The position numbers were made by a program, and so were the translations under genes. The notes beneath the pieces were generated by a model. That model worked only from the letters and a program-made list of their open reading frames with translations, was not told the origin of the DNA and did not search any database. A stretch of DNA of 64,000 nucleotides, from the NCBI GenBank assembly GCA_002102225.1, contig LQPB01000057.1, forward strand, positions 1-64,000. The letters are read 5' to 3'. The DNA is from Mycobacterium interjectum. Lineage in GTDB: Bacteria; Actinomycetota; Actinomycetes; Mycobacteriales; Mycobacteriaceae. Shown here piece by piece: positions 1 to 7,292 of this stretch. How positions within the stretch are numbered: position 1 is the stretch's first letter; each line of letters starts with the position of its first letter.

Positions 1-1
1 C

Positions 2-70
2 AGCCCCGCCAAAGTCCTCGATCGGCTACTGTCAACCGCGTCAGAAGCCACTGTTGCAAGCAAACCTTGA
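2..70 (+). CDS. possible 3' end of an upstream gene
   Basis: Reading from base 2 gives an open 22-residue tail (SPAKVLDRLLSTAS...) that ends in TGA at 68-70. In H37Rv the gene facing crp here is the metallo-beta-lactamase-like Rv3677c, so a convergent neighbour is expected. The stretch is too short to identify, and another frame is also open across it, so this is only a possibility. Confidence 0.2.
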   Translation, partial: SPAKVLDRLLSTASEATVASKP

Positions 71-84
71 AACCGCCCGAGTAG

Positions 85-106
85 GGGCCTGCAAAATCAC
101 AGGCTC
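85..106. terminator. weak hairpin between convergent genes
   Basis: GCCTG (87-91) pairs with CAGGC (100-104), extendable by a wobble pair and one GC pair, around an 8-base loop. It lies between the probable end of the upstream gene and the stop of crp. There is no T tract, so a termination role is only inferred. Confidence 0.25.
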
Positions 107-120
107 GGCGCGGGACGCGG

Positions 121-795
121 CTAACGAGCGCGCCTGGCCAGCCGTTCGGAGTCCGAAATCAGCACGCTCTTGCCCTCCAGCCGGATCCAGCCGCGGTGGG
201 CGAAATCGGCCAGGGCTTTGTTCACCGTCTCCCGGGACGCGCCCACCAGCTGGGCGATCTCCTCCTGCGTCAGGTCGTGGGTGACCCGCATCGCGCCGCC
301 CTCCTGGGTGCCGAAGCGCTGGGCCAGCTGCAGCAGCTGCTTGGCCACCCGGCCGGGCACGTCGGTGAAGATGAGGTCGGCGAGGTTGTTGTTGGTCCGG
401 CGCAGGCGCCGGGCCAACACCCGCAGCAGCTGTTCCGCGATCTCCGGCCGGTCGGCGATCCAGGCCCGGAGCGCGTCGCGGTCCATCGACACCGCCCGCA
501 CCTCGGTAATGGTGGTGGCGCTGGAAGTCCGCGGGCCGGGGTCAAAGATCGACAACTCACCGAACATGTCCGACGGGCCCATGATCGTCAGCAGATTTTC
601 CCGGCCATCGGGCGAACGCCGCCCGATTTTGACCTTCCCCGAGACGATGATGTACAGGCGATCCCCGGGCTCCCCCTCGGCGAAAACCGTGTGCCCGCGC
701 GGGAAGTCGACGGGTTGCAATTGCTTGGTCAGCGCGGTGACCGCGCTGGGCTCAACCCCTTGGAAGATTCCTGCTCTTGCCAGGATCTCGTCCAC
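121..795 (-). CDS. crp: cAMP receptor protein, Crp/Fnr-family global regulator
   Basis: The 224-residue product is nearly identical to M. tuberculosis CRP (Rv3676). Residues ~1-115 form the cyclic-nucleotide-binding beta roll, with the phosphate-binding cassette at GELSIFDPGPRTSSA. A long dimerisation helix follows, then a winged helix-turn-helix whose recognition helix is in SRETVNKALADFAHRGW. The start is GTG, with AGAGG a few bases upstream on the minus strand. It should bind TGTGA-N6-TCACA-like sites and control metabolic and virulence genes. A membrane adenylate cyclase is encoded 30 kb away in the same window. No convincing CRP site was found in its own upstream region. Confidence 0.97.
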   Translation of the reverse strand: MDEILARAGIFQGVEPSAVTALTKQLQPVDFPRGHTVFAEGEPGDRLYIIVSGKVKIGRRSPDGRENLLTIMGPSDMFGELSIFDPGPRTSSATTITEVRAVSMDRDALRAWIADRPEIAEQLLRVLARRLRRTNNNLADLIFTDVPGRVAKQLLQLAQRFGTQEGGAMRVTHDLTQEEIAQLVGASRETVNKALADFAHRGWIRLEGKSVLISDSERLARRAR

Positions 796-892
796 GTTGC
801 CTCTTCAGCTTTCCGATTATGTGTACGGGCAGGCCAACCCTGCTCGTGTGACGTAAGTCTAGAGGTAAGCGAATTGTGTCCAACGTGCCACG

Positions 893-1276
893 CTACACAC
901 GATTGACGTGTCGAGCCCCCCTAAATTGCGGATTGACATGCGAATGGGCTCCCACCCGCGTCGGCAATCCGGGCTCGTCGGGGGCGCCGAAGGCGATGGC
1001 AAACTCCGGCGCGGCGTGGCGGGGGCCGGCCGATTCCGGCCCGGCCGGCCGCAGCGCCTGGCGCCGATGCAGGTATTCCAGCGCCTCGGGCATGCCCTCA
1101 CGGGCCAGCGTGTGCACATCGACGGCGTCCGCATGGTCGAGGAAGTCCTCGACGTCGCTCGTCGTGACGGTGTCGTGGGCGAGGTCGGACTCCAGCCGCC
1201 CCAGACCGAGCGCCACGAGCATGAGCAGCCCGGGAACGCACGCCACCAGCAACCATGACACAAGGAGAGTAAACAT
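893..1276 (-). CDS. small membrane protein (Rv3675-like)
   Basis: The product has 127 residues. Residues ~3-26 are one strong transmembrane segment (LLVSWLLVACVPGLLMLVAL). The rest is a polar cytoplasmic tail, acidic and His-rich in the middle and rich in Pro and Ala near the end. It is codirectional with crp, ending 97 bases before the crp start, as Rv3675-Rv3676 are arranged in H37Rv. The ATG start follows GGAG-like sequence only loosely. Function is unknown; membership of the Rv3675 family is inferred from position, size and topology. Confidence 0.8.
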   Translation of the reverse strand: MFTLLVSWLLVACVPGLLMLVALGLGRLESDLAHDTVTTSDVEDFLDHADAVDVHTLAREGMPEALEYLHRRQALRPAGPESAGPRHAAPEFAIAFGAPDEPGLPTRVGAHSHVNPQFRGARHVNRV

Positions 1277-1307
1277 GGCTTAGGTCTCAGCCAGATCACG
1301 AAATCAG

Positions 1308-1313
1308 TACTCT
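1308..1313 (+). promoter_or_regulatory. -10 box TACTCT of a leaderless nth promoter
   Basis: TACTCT fits the mycobacterial TANNNT -10 consensus and lies 7 bases before the GTG start of nth, so transcription probably begins at or beside the start codon. Confidence 0.6.
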
Positions 1314-1320
1314 GTCGTAG

Positions 1321-2130
1321 GTGACAGCGGCGAAGGCATCCGGGCGTTCGAAGCCCAAGCCGACCACGCAAGACGGTGCCGTCAACGGGCGGCGCAGGGC
1401 GCCGGAGACCCCGGAGACCCGGGTTGGCCTGGTCCGCCGGGCGCGGCGGATGAATCGCGCACTGGCGCAAGCGTTTCCCGACGCGCACTGCGAATTGGAT
1501 TTCACGACGCCGCTGGAGCTGACGGTGGCCACCATCTTGTCGGCGCAGAGCACCGACAAGCGGGTCAACCTGACGACGCCCGCGCTGTTCAAGCGGTACC
1601 GCTCGGCGCTGGATTATGCGCAAGCCGACCGCGACGAGCTGGAGAATCTCATCCGCCCCACCGGGTTTTTCCGCAATAAGGCGGCCTCTCTCATGGGCCT
1701 GGGGCAGGCCCTGGTCGAACGGTTCGACGGCGAGGTGCCGTCGACCATGGCCGACCTGATCACCCTGCCCGGCGTGGGGCGCAAGACCGCCAACGTCATC
1801 CTCGGCAACGCCTTCGGCATCCCGGGAATCACCGTCGACACCCATTTCTCGCGACTGGTGCAGCGGTGGCGCTGGACGGCCGAGAAGGACCCGGTGAAGA
1901 TCGAGCACGCGGTCGGGGAACTGATCGAACGCCGGGAGTGGACCATGTTGAGCCACCGGGTGATCTTCCACGGCCGCCGGGTGTGCCACGCCCGCAAACC
2001 CGCATGCGGCGCCTGCATCCTGGCCAAGGACTGCCCCTCGTTCGGTCTGGGGCCGACGGAACCGCTGCTCGCCGCGCCGCTGGTCCAGGGGCCGGAAACC
2101 GAGCACCTGCTGGCCCTGGTGGGGCTCTAA
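1321..2130 (+). CDS. nth: endonuclease III, DNA glycosylase/AP lyase
   Basis: The 269-residue base-excision repair enzyme removes oxidised pyrimidines and cuts the resulting abasic site. The helix-hairpin-helix is LPGVGRKTANVI, with catalytic Lys155; catalytic Asp173 lies in VDTHF, 18 residues later as in E. coli Nth. Four cysteines at 222, 229, 232 and 238 (C-x6-C-x2-C-x5-C) bind the 4Fe-4S cluster. The N-terminus has about 35 basic residues beyond the E. coli core. It heads a run of codirectional genes through marP. GTG start with a leaderless promoter. Confidence 0.96.
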   Translation: MTAAKASGRSKPKPTTQDGAVNGRRRAPETPETRVGLVRRARRMNRALAQAFPDAHCELDFTTPLELTVATILSAQSTDKRVNLTTPALFKRYRSALDYAQADRDELENLIRPTGFFRNKAASLMGLGQALVERFDGEVPSTMADLITLPGVGRKTANVILGNAFGIPGITVDTHFSRLVQRWRWTAEKDPVKIEHAVGELIERREWTMLSHRVIFHGRRVCHARKPACGACILAKDCPSFGLGPTEPLLAAPLVQGPETEHLLALVGL

Positions 2131-2147
2131 TACCGGGGCCGGAGACC

Positions 2148-2786
2148 TTGACCCGGACGACCCGCTGGACCATCGCGATCCTGGCGGTGGTGGCGGCGTT
2201 GGTGGTGGCCCTGGTGGCCCAGTTGCACGACGGGTCCGCGCCGACCGCGCCGAACCAATCGCCGGCCCCCCGGGAACACCGCGACGCCGACACCCCCGCC
2301 GCGCTGGCGGGTCCCCGGCAGCGCGCGAACCTGCCGCCGTGTCCGGCCGACGGCCCCGGCCCCGGCCCCGAGGCGCTGCGCGGCATCACCGTGGACTGCG
2401 CCGCCGACGGCTCGGCCGTCGACGTCGCGCGCGCGTTGGCCGGACGCCGAGTGGTGCTCAACCTGTGGGCCTATTGGTGCGGGCCATGCGCCGCCGAGCT
2501 TCCGGCGATGGCCGAGTACCAACGGCGGGTCGGGGCGAACGTGATGGTGGTGACGGTGCACCAGGACGAAAACGAGACGGCCGCATTACTGCGGTTGGCG
2601 GAGTTGGGCGTTCGCCTCCCGACCCTGCAGGACGGTCGTCGTCGGGTCGCGGCTGCGCTGCGTGTGGTAAATGTGATGCCTGCGACGGTCGTCCTCCGGC
2701 CGGACGGTAGCGTTGCCCAAGTGCTGCCGCGGCCTTTTGCCAACGCCGACGAGATCGCGGCTGCCGTCGGAAACGACGCGAGTTGA
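2148..2786 (+). CDS. membrane-anchored TlpA/ResA-like thioredoxin-fold protein (Rv3673c-like)
   Basis: The 212-residue product has an N-terminal membrane anchor (residues ~9-28) and an extracytoplasmic thioredoxin fold. The redox motif WCGPC follows VVLNLWAYW. It probably reduces or exchanges disulfides, or matures cytochrome c, outside the membrane. TTG at 2148 was chosen because it is the first start after the nth stop, follows GGAG, and gives a proper TM anchor. The stop overlaps the region just before the Nudix gene, so the two are probably cotranscribed. An extracellular oxidoreductase beside MarP, which has a disulfide, is suggestive only. Confidence 0.85.
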   Translation: MTRTTRWTIAILAVVAALVVALVAQLHDGSAPTAPNQSPAPREHRDADTPAALAGPRQRANLPPCPADGPGPGPEALRGITVDCAADGSAVDVARALAGRRVVLNLWAYWCGPCAAELPAMAEYQRRVGANVMVVTVHQDENETAALLRLAELGVRLPTLQDGRRRVAAALRVVNVMPATVVLRPDGSVAQVLPRPFANADEIAAAVGNDAS

Positions 2787-2803
2787 GGCCGAGGGAGGTG
2801 CCG

Positions 2804-3625
2804 GTGAGCGCTGGGGGTACGCCCCCGCCTAACGGGGACCCAACCCACGGGCGGGCACCGGTTCCGCTCAGGCCCGACGTGTCACCGTCCTGGCTGCGCC
2901 CGCTGGTCGACAACGTGGGTCAGATTCCCGAGGCGTACCGGCATCGGCTGCCGGCCGGCGTGCTGGCGATGGTGACCGCGGCCAAGGCCGCATCGTCGAT
3001 GGCGTCATTGGTCGGCGACGACCGCGAGGCCGCCGTTCTGGTGTTGTTCTCGGGCCCCGAGTCCGGGCCGCCCGGCGGCGGCCTGCCCGACGACGCCGAT
3101 CTGCTGCTGACCGTGCGGGCCTCGACGCTGCGCCACCACGCCGGCCAGGCGGCCTTTCCCGGCGGCGCTTCCGATCCCACCGACGAAGGTCCGATCGCCA
3201 CCGCCCTGCGCGAAGCGCGCGAGGAAACCGGGATCGACGTGAGCCGGCTGCATCCGCTGGCCACCATGGAGCGCACGTTCATCGCCCCGTCGCGGTTCCA
3301 CGTCGTCCCGGTGCTCGCCTATTCGCCCGATCCGGGGCCGGTGGCCGTCGTCGACGAGACCGAAACGGCCATCGTGTCGCGAGTTCCGTTGCGCGCCTTC
3401 ATAAATCCGGACAACCGGCTGATGGTGTACCGCGGCAACCTCGGCCGCCGATGGGCCGGGCCGGCGTTTCTGTTGAACCAGATGTTGGTGTGGGGTTTCA
3501 CCGGCCAGGTGATCTCCGCGATGCTCGACGTCGCCGGCTGGGCTCAGCCCTGGGACACGACCGACATCCGCGAGTTGGACGAGGCGATGGTGCTGGTCGG
3601 CAACGAGGGCGGGTCCCGCCGATGA
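2804..3625 (+). CDS. Nudix hydrolase, CoA pyrophosphatase type (Rv3672c-like)
   Basis: The 273-residue product carries the UPF0035/NUDT7-8 signature LLTVRASTLRHHAGQAAFPG followed by a Nudix box ending ALREAREETGID. Together these mark enzymes that split CoA or its derivatives into phosphopantetheine and 3',5'-ADP; the substrate is inferred from the family. GTG 2804 is preceded by GAGGGAGG at 2791-2798 and gives the same length as the H37Rv ortholog; TTG 2783 is a less likely start. The stop overlaps the ATG of marP (ATGA). Confidence 0.9.
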   Translation: MSAGGTPPPNGDPTHGRAPVPLRPDVSPSWLRPLVDNVGQIPEAYRHRLPAGVLAMVTAAKAASSMASLVGDDREAAVLVLFSGPESGPPGGGLPDDADLLLTVRASTLRHHAGQAAFPGGASDPTDEGPIATALREAREETGIDVSRLHPLATMERTFIAPSRFHVVPVLAYSPDPGPVAVVDETETAIVSRVPLRAFINPDNRLMVYRGNLGRRWAGPAFLLNQMLVWGFTGQVISAMLDVAGWAQPWDTTDIRELDEAMVLVGNEGGSRR

Positions 3626-4830
3626 ACATGAACTCGATGACCCCGTCGCAGTGGCTGGACATCGCCGTCCTGTCGGTCGCGTTCATCGCGGCCATCTCGG
3701 GCTGGCGTTCGGGGGCGCTGGGCTCCCTGCTGTCGTTCGTCGGTGTGCTGCTGGGCGCCATCGCGGGCGTGCTGCTGGCGCCCCACATCGTCAGCCACAT
3801 CGCCGCGCCCCGCGCCAAACTCTTCACCGCGCTGTTTTTGATCCTCGCGCTGGTCGTCGTCGGTGAGGTCGCCGGCGTGGTGCTGGGCCGTGCCGTGCGG
3901 GGCGCAATCCGCAGCCGCACAATACGATTGGTCGACTCCGTCATCGGGGTGGGCGTGCAGCTCGTCGTGGTGCTGACCGCGGCGTGGCTGTTGGCGACGC
4001 CGCTGACCCAGTCCAAGGACCAGCCCGAGCTGGCCTCCGCGGTCAAGGGCTCCCGGGTCCTCGCCCAGGTCAACGAGGTGGCGCCGCCGTGGCTGAAGAC
4101 GGTGCCCAAGCGGCTCTCGGCGCTGCTGAACACCTCCGGGCTGCCCGCGGTGCTCGAGCCGTTCAGCCGCACCCCGGTGATTCCGGTCGCCTCACCGGAT
4201 CCCGCCCTGGCCAACAACCCGGTGGTGACCAGCACCGCACCCAGCGTCGTCAAGGTGCGCAGCCTGGCGCCGAGCTGCCAAAAAGTGTTGGAGGGCAGCG
4301 GATTCGTGATAGCCCCCGACCGGGTGATGACCAATGCGCACGTGGTGGCGGGGTCCAACAGCGTCCAGATCTACGCCAGCGGCAACCCCCTCGACGCCAC
4401 CGTGGTGTCCTATGACCCGTCGGTCGACATCGCGATCCTGGCGGTCCCCAACCTGCCGCCCCAGCCGTTGGCCTTCGCCCAGGGCGAGGCGAAGAGCGGG
4501 GAAAGCGTTGTGGTGCTCGGTTATCCGGGCGGCGGCAACTTCACCGCGACCCCGGCCCGGATTCGCGAGGCCATCAGGCTCAGCGGCCCCGACATCTACC
4601 GGGATCCCGCGCCGGTCACTCGCGACGTGTACACCATCAGAGCCAGTGTGGAGCAGGGCAATTCGGGTGGACCGCTGATCGATCTCAACGGTCACGTGCT
4701 AGGGGTCGTGTTCGGCGCCGCCGTCGACGACCCCGACACGGGGTTCGTGTTGACGGCCGACGAGGTGGCCTCTCAGCTTTCCAAGATCGGTGCCACCCAG
4801 CAGGTGGGCACCGGCTCGTGCGTCAGCTGA
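3622..4830 (+). CDS. marP: membrane-bound acid-resistance serine protease MarP
   Basis: Four transmembrane segments (~residues 8-150, CvpA-like) lead to a periplasmic chymotrypsin-like protease. Counting from the inner ATG at 3637 (397 residues, as in H37Rv), the triad falls at the known positions: His235 (TNAHVVAG), Asp264 (VDIAIL) and Ser343. The serine motif here is GNSGGPL, where H37Rv has GDSGGPL. The two cysteines that form the regulatory disulfide (SCQKV and C-terminal CVS) are present. In M. tuberculosis MarP maintains intrabacterial pH in acid and cleaves the hydrolase RipA. ATG 3622 is preferred here for its ATGA overlap with the upstream stop. The 3' end overlaps convergent ephE by 8 bases. 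Confidence 0.95.
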   Translation: MNMNSMTPSQWLDIAVLSVAFIAAISGWRSGALGSLLSFVGVLLGAIAGVLLAPHIVSHIAAPRAKLFTALFLILALVVVGEVAGVVLGRAVRGAIRSRTIRLVDSVIGVGVQLVVVLTAAWLLATPLTQSKDQPELASAVKGSRVLAQVNEVAPPWLKTVPKRLSALLNTSGLPAVLEPFSRTPVIPVASPDPALANNPVVTSTAPSVVKVRSLAPSCQKVLEGSGFVIAPDRVMTNAHVVAGSNSVQIYASGNPLDATVVSYDPSVDIAILAVPNLPPQPLAFAQGEAKSGESVVVLGYPGGGNFTATPARIREAIRLSGPDIYRDPAPVTRDVYTIRASVEQGNSGGPLIDLNGHVLGVVFGAAVDDPDTGFVLTADEVASQLSKIGATQQVGTGSCVS

Positions 4831-5800
4831 TCCGGGTTCCGTGCACCTGCTCGAAAAACTTCATCAGGTGCCGGTTGGTTTCCTCGGGCGCCTCCTCGTG
4901 GCTGAAATGCCCTGCGCCGGTGATGGATAGATAGCGGCCCTGGGGCGCGTAGCGCTGGGTGTGATCGACCGGGTCGGCCAGCACGTAGGGGTCGGCGTCA
5001 CCGCGCAGGTGCAACAACGGCATGCCGAGCTGTTGGCTCATCGACCGCATGAATCGCCGGCCTTCGCCGCGCAGCTGGCTGCGTACCGCCCACCGCTGAT
5101 ACTCCAGCGCGCAGTGCGCCGCGCCGGGAATCTGGATCGCCGTCCGCAGGTAGCGGATGGATTGCGAAAAGTCCTCGGAAGCAACCCATTTGGCGCAGCT
5201 GCGGCTTCTGACCAGGCGCTCGATCTCCGCCGCGTTGTCCCGGGTCAGCACGCGTTCCGGCCACAGCGGCACCTGGTAGGCCAGCAACGTCGGCAGCAGC
5301 GCGTAACCCTGGTCGCGGCGCATCAGCGTGGATCGCCGCAGCGCCGCCGGGTGCGGCGAGCTGATCAGCGCGATGGCGCGCACCAGCCGCGAATGCAGCA
5401 GCGCGGTCGCCCAGCAGGCCAGGCCACCGTCCGCGTGGCCGACCAGGGTCGCCGACGAGTGTCCAAGCGCGCGGATGAGCCCGGCCGTGTCGCCGGCGAG
5501 CGTCCAGCCGTCGTAACCGCGGGGCGGCTTGTCGCTGCCCCCGTAGCCCCGTAGGTCGACCGCGACCACGCGCGCCCCGGTCAGCCCGCGCAGCTGATGG
5601 CGCCAGGACCACCAGAACGATCCGAAACCGTGCAGCAGCATCACCAGCGGCCGCGCCGTGGCCGGTTCCATGGGCGGAACCGCCGGATCCTGTCCGTCCG
5701 GCAGGGCTTCGACGACGTGGAATCGGATGCCGTTGGCGTGCACGTCCAGGTGGCGCCACGGCCCGTCGATGCGGGTGACCGACGGATCTGGTGACGGCAT
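4823..5800 (-). CDS. ephE: alpha/beta hydrolase, epoxide hydrolase family (EphE-like)
   Basis: The 325-residue alpha/beta-hydrolase has the oxyanion motif HGFGSFWWSWRHQ, a nucleophile elbow VGHADGG with Asp as the likely nucleophile, and a catalytic His in GAGHFSHEEAPEE. An Asp nucleophile is typical of epoxide hydrolases and dehalogenases; the substrate is unknown. ATG starts immediately after the TAG of the upstream membrane gene with no spacer, so the two are translationally coupled. Confidence 0.88.
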   Translation of the reverse strand: MPSPDPSVTRIDGPWRHLDVHANGIRFHVVEALPDGQDPAVPPMEPATARPLVMLLHGFGSFWWSWRHQLRGLTGARVVAVDLRGYGGSDKPPRGYDGWTLAGDTAGLIRALGHSSATLVGHADGGLACWATALLHSRLVRAIALISSPHPAALRRSTLMRRDQGYALLPTLLAYQVPLWPERVLTRDNAAEIERLVRSRSCAKWVASEDFSQSIRYLRTAIQIPGAAHCALEYQRWAVRSQLRGEGRRFMRSMSQQLGMPLLHLRGDADPYVLADPVDHTQRYAPQGRYLSITGAGHFSHEEAPEETNRHLMKFFEQVHGTRIS

Positions 5801-6331
5801 CTACCAACCCGAGGGATCCGTGGGTTTTTCGTGCCGGCCGCCCGGGGATTCGGGAAGCTGCTTGGCCTCGGTGGCCGCTTTGTCGTGGCCGGGCGTGAGC
5901 GCCGTGCGGGTCTCCTTGACCGATTCGATCGTGTCCCGCGGCCCCCGGATACGCCGGACCTTCAGGTAGCCCAGCAGCCCCAGCAGCGCCCCGACCACCA
6001 CCATGATTCCGAAAACGATCAGGTAAGCCACCCAGCGCCACAGCCAGGTGTCGAGGAGTTCGGCGACGAAAAAGAAGAAAAAGAACGTGGAGTAGAACAG
6101 CACCACCAGCGCGGCGATGAAATAGACGCTGCCGGTCAGGCCCTTCTTGACGTCCCGGGTGATCTCCGAGCGCGCCAGTTCGACCTCGGCGCGCACCAGC
6201 GTGGAGACCTGGGCCGAGGCGTCTTTGATCAGGTCACCGATCGACGGCTCGGCGGCTCTGGCGTGCGGGTCGGCCAACGGAATCGTGGTCAGGGTGCTGG
6301 GCACACCGTTGTTGCGATCGTCTTTGCTCAC
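5801..6331 (-). CDS. holin-superfamily-like membrane protein (Rv3669-like)
   Basis: The 176-residue product starts with about 70 hydrophilic residues, including an amphipathic helix (LIKDASAQVSTLVRAEVELA). Two transmembrane helices follow (~residues 64-90 with a run of phenylalanines, and ~98-122), then a charged tail. This matches the actinobacterial putative phage-holin-like (PF07332-type) family, whose function is unsettled. GTG start with GAGAGGAC just upstream. It forms a two-gene operon with ephE. Confidence 0.85.
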   Translation of the reverse strand: MSKDDRNNGVPSTLTTIPLADPHARAAEPSIGDLIKDASAQVSTLVRAEVELARSEITRDVKKGLTGSVYFIAALVVLFYSTFFFFFFVAELLDTWLWRWVAYLIVFGIMVVVGALLGLLGYLKVRRIRGPRDTIESVKETRTALTPGHDKAATEAKQLPESPGGRHEKPTDPSGW

Positions 6332-6590
6332 AGACCCGTCCTCTCGGTTCTCTCGTCGCGGTTTATGTTGCCATGTGGTGCCGGGCCAGACGAGGGCAGC
6401 TGAAGGCCACGGGTGGGGCTTGCCGACAGCGAATCCGGCGCCGGGGCGGTAAAGTGGGCGATCCCCTTGAGCGGGAAAGGAATAAGGGAAGCGGCGTCGC
6501 TACCGCATCGACCCCGGCGAACCGCACACCTTGGCCGACTAGACTGACCGGGCCACTGGGGATGCCCCACCGCTCGATGGGAGTGTTGCG
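6332..6590 (+). other. intergenic region between divergent genes
   Basis: This 259-base gap separates the membrane-protein gene from the secreted protease gene. It should contain both promoters. No convincing TANNNT box sits at the expected leaderless distance from TTG 6591, and no gene or RNA was recognised. Confidence 0.4.
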
Positions 6591-7286
6591 TTGCAGACGG
6601 TTCACCGTTGCTACAGGGCGGCGATGGTGGCCGTGCTGGTGTCATTCCTGGCGATGCCCGCCCACGCGGGAGCCGATGACAGGGTCCCGATGGGCGGTGG
6701 GGCCGGCATCGTCATCAACGGGGACACGATGTGCACCCTGACCACGATCGGCACCGATGCGGCCGGTGACATGATCGGCTTCACCTCCGCGCACTGCGGC
6801 GGTCCGGGCGCGCAGGTCGCCGCCGAGGCCGCGCAGAACAGGGGCCCGCTGGGCGTCATGGTCGCGGGTAACGACGTCCTCGACTACGCGGTGATCAAAT
6901 TCGATCCGGCCAAGGTGGCGCCGGTGGCCAACTACAACGGGTTCGTGATCAGCGGCATCGGTCCGGATCCGGCCTTCGGCCAGATCGCCTGCAAGCAGGG
7001 CCGGACCACCGGCAACTCGTGCGGTGTCACCTGGGGGCCGGGCCAGGACCCGGGCACCATCGTCATGCAGGTGTGTGGCCAGCCGGGCGACTCCGGCGCG
7101 CCGGTAACCGTCAACAACCTGCTGGTCGGAATGATCCACGGGGCGTTCAGCGACAACCTGCCGACGTGCATCATCAAATACATCCCGCTGCACACCCCGG
7201 CGGTGGTGATGTCGATCAACGCCGACCTCGCCGACATCAACGCCAAGCACCGGCCCGGCGCGGGATTCGTGCCGCTGCCGGCCTGA
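6591..7286 (+). CDS. secreted chymotrypsin-like serine protease (Rv3668c-like)
   Basis: The 231-residue product has an N-terminal signal peptide ending near HAGA-D (residues ~1-25). The S1-type protease core shows His in SAHCGG, Asp in LDYAVIKF and Ser in GQPGDSGAPV. Paired cysteines suggest disulfides in an exported enzyme. Physiological substrate is unknown. TTG 6591 gives a basic n-region; ATG 6624 is an alternative with a shorter signal. It is convergent with acs, separated by only 6 bases. Confidence 0.88.
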   Translation: MQTVHRCYRAAMVAVLVSFLAMPAHAGADDRVPMGGGAGIVINGDTMCTLTTIGTDAAGDMIGFTSAHCGGPGAQVAAEAAQNRGPLGVMVAGNDVLDYAVIKFDPAKVAPVANYNGFVISGIGPDPAFGQIACKQGRTTGNSCGVTWGPGQDPGTIVMQVCGQPGDSGAPVTVNNLLVGMIHGAFSDNLPTCIIKYIPLHTPAVVMSINADLADINAKHRPGAGFVPLPA

Positions 7287-7292
7287 CGGGCC

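Noticed and set aside
841..892. possible CRP site upstream of crp
   Set aside because: Only a TGTGA half-site is present; the other half does not fit the palindrome.
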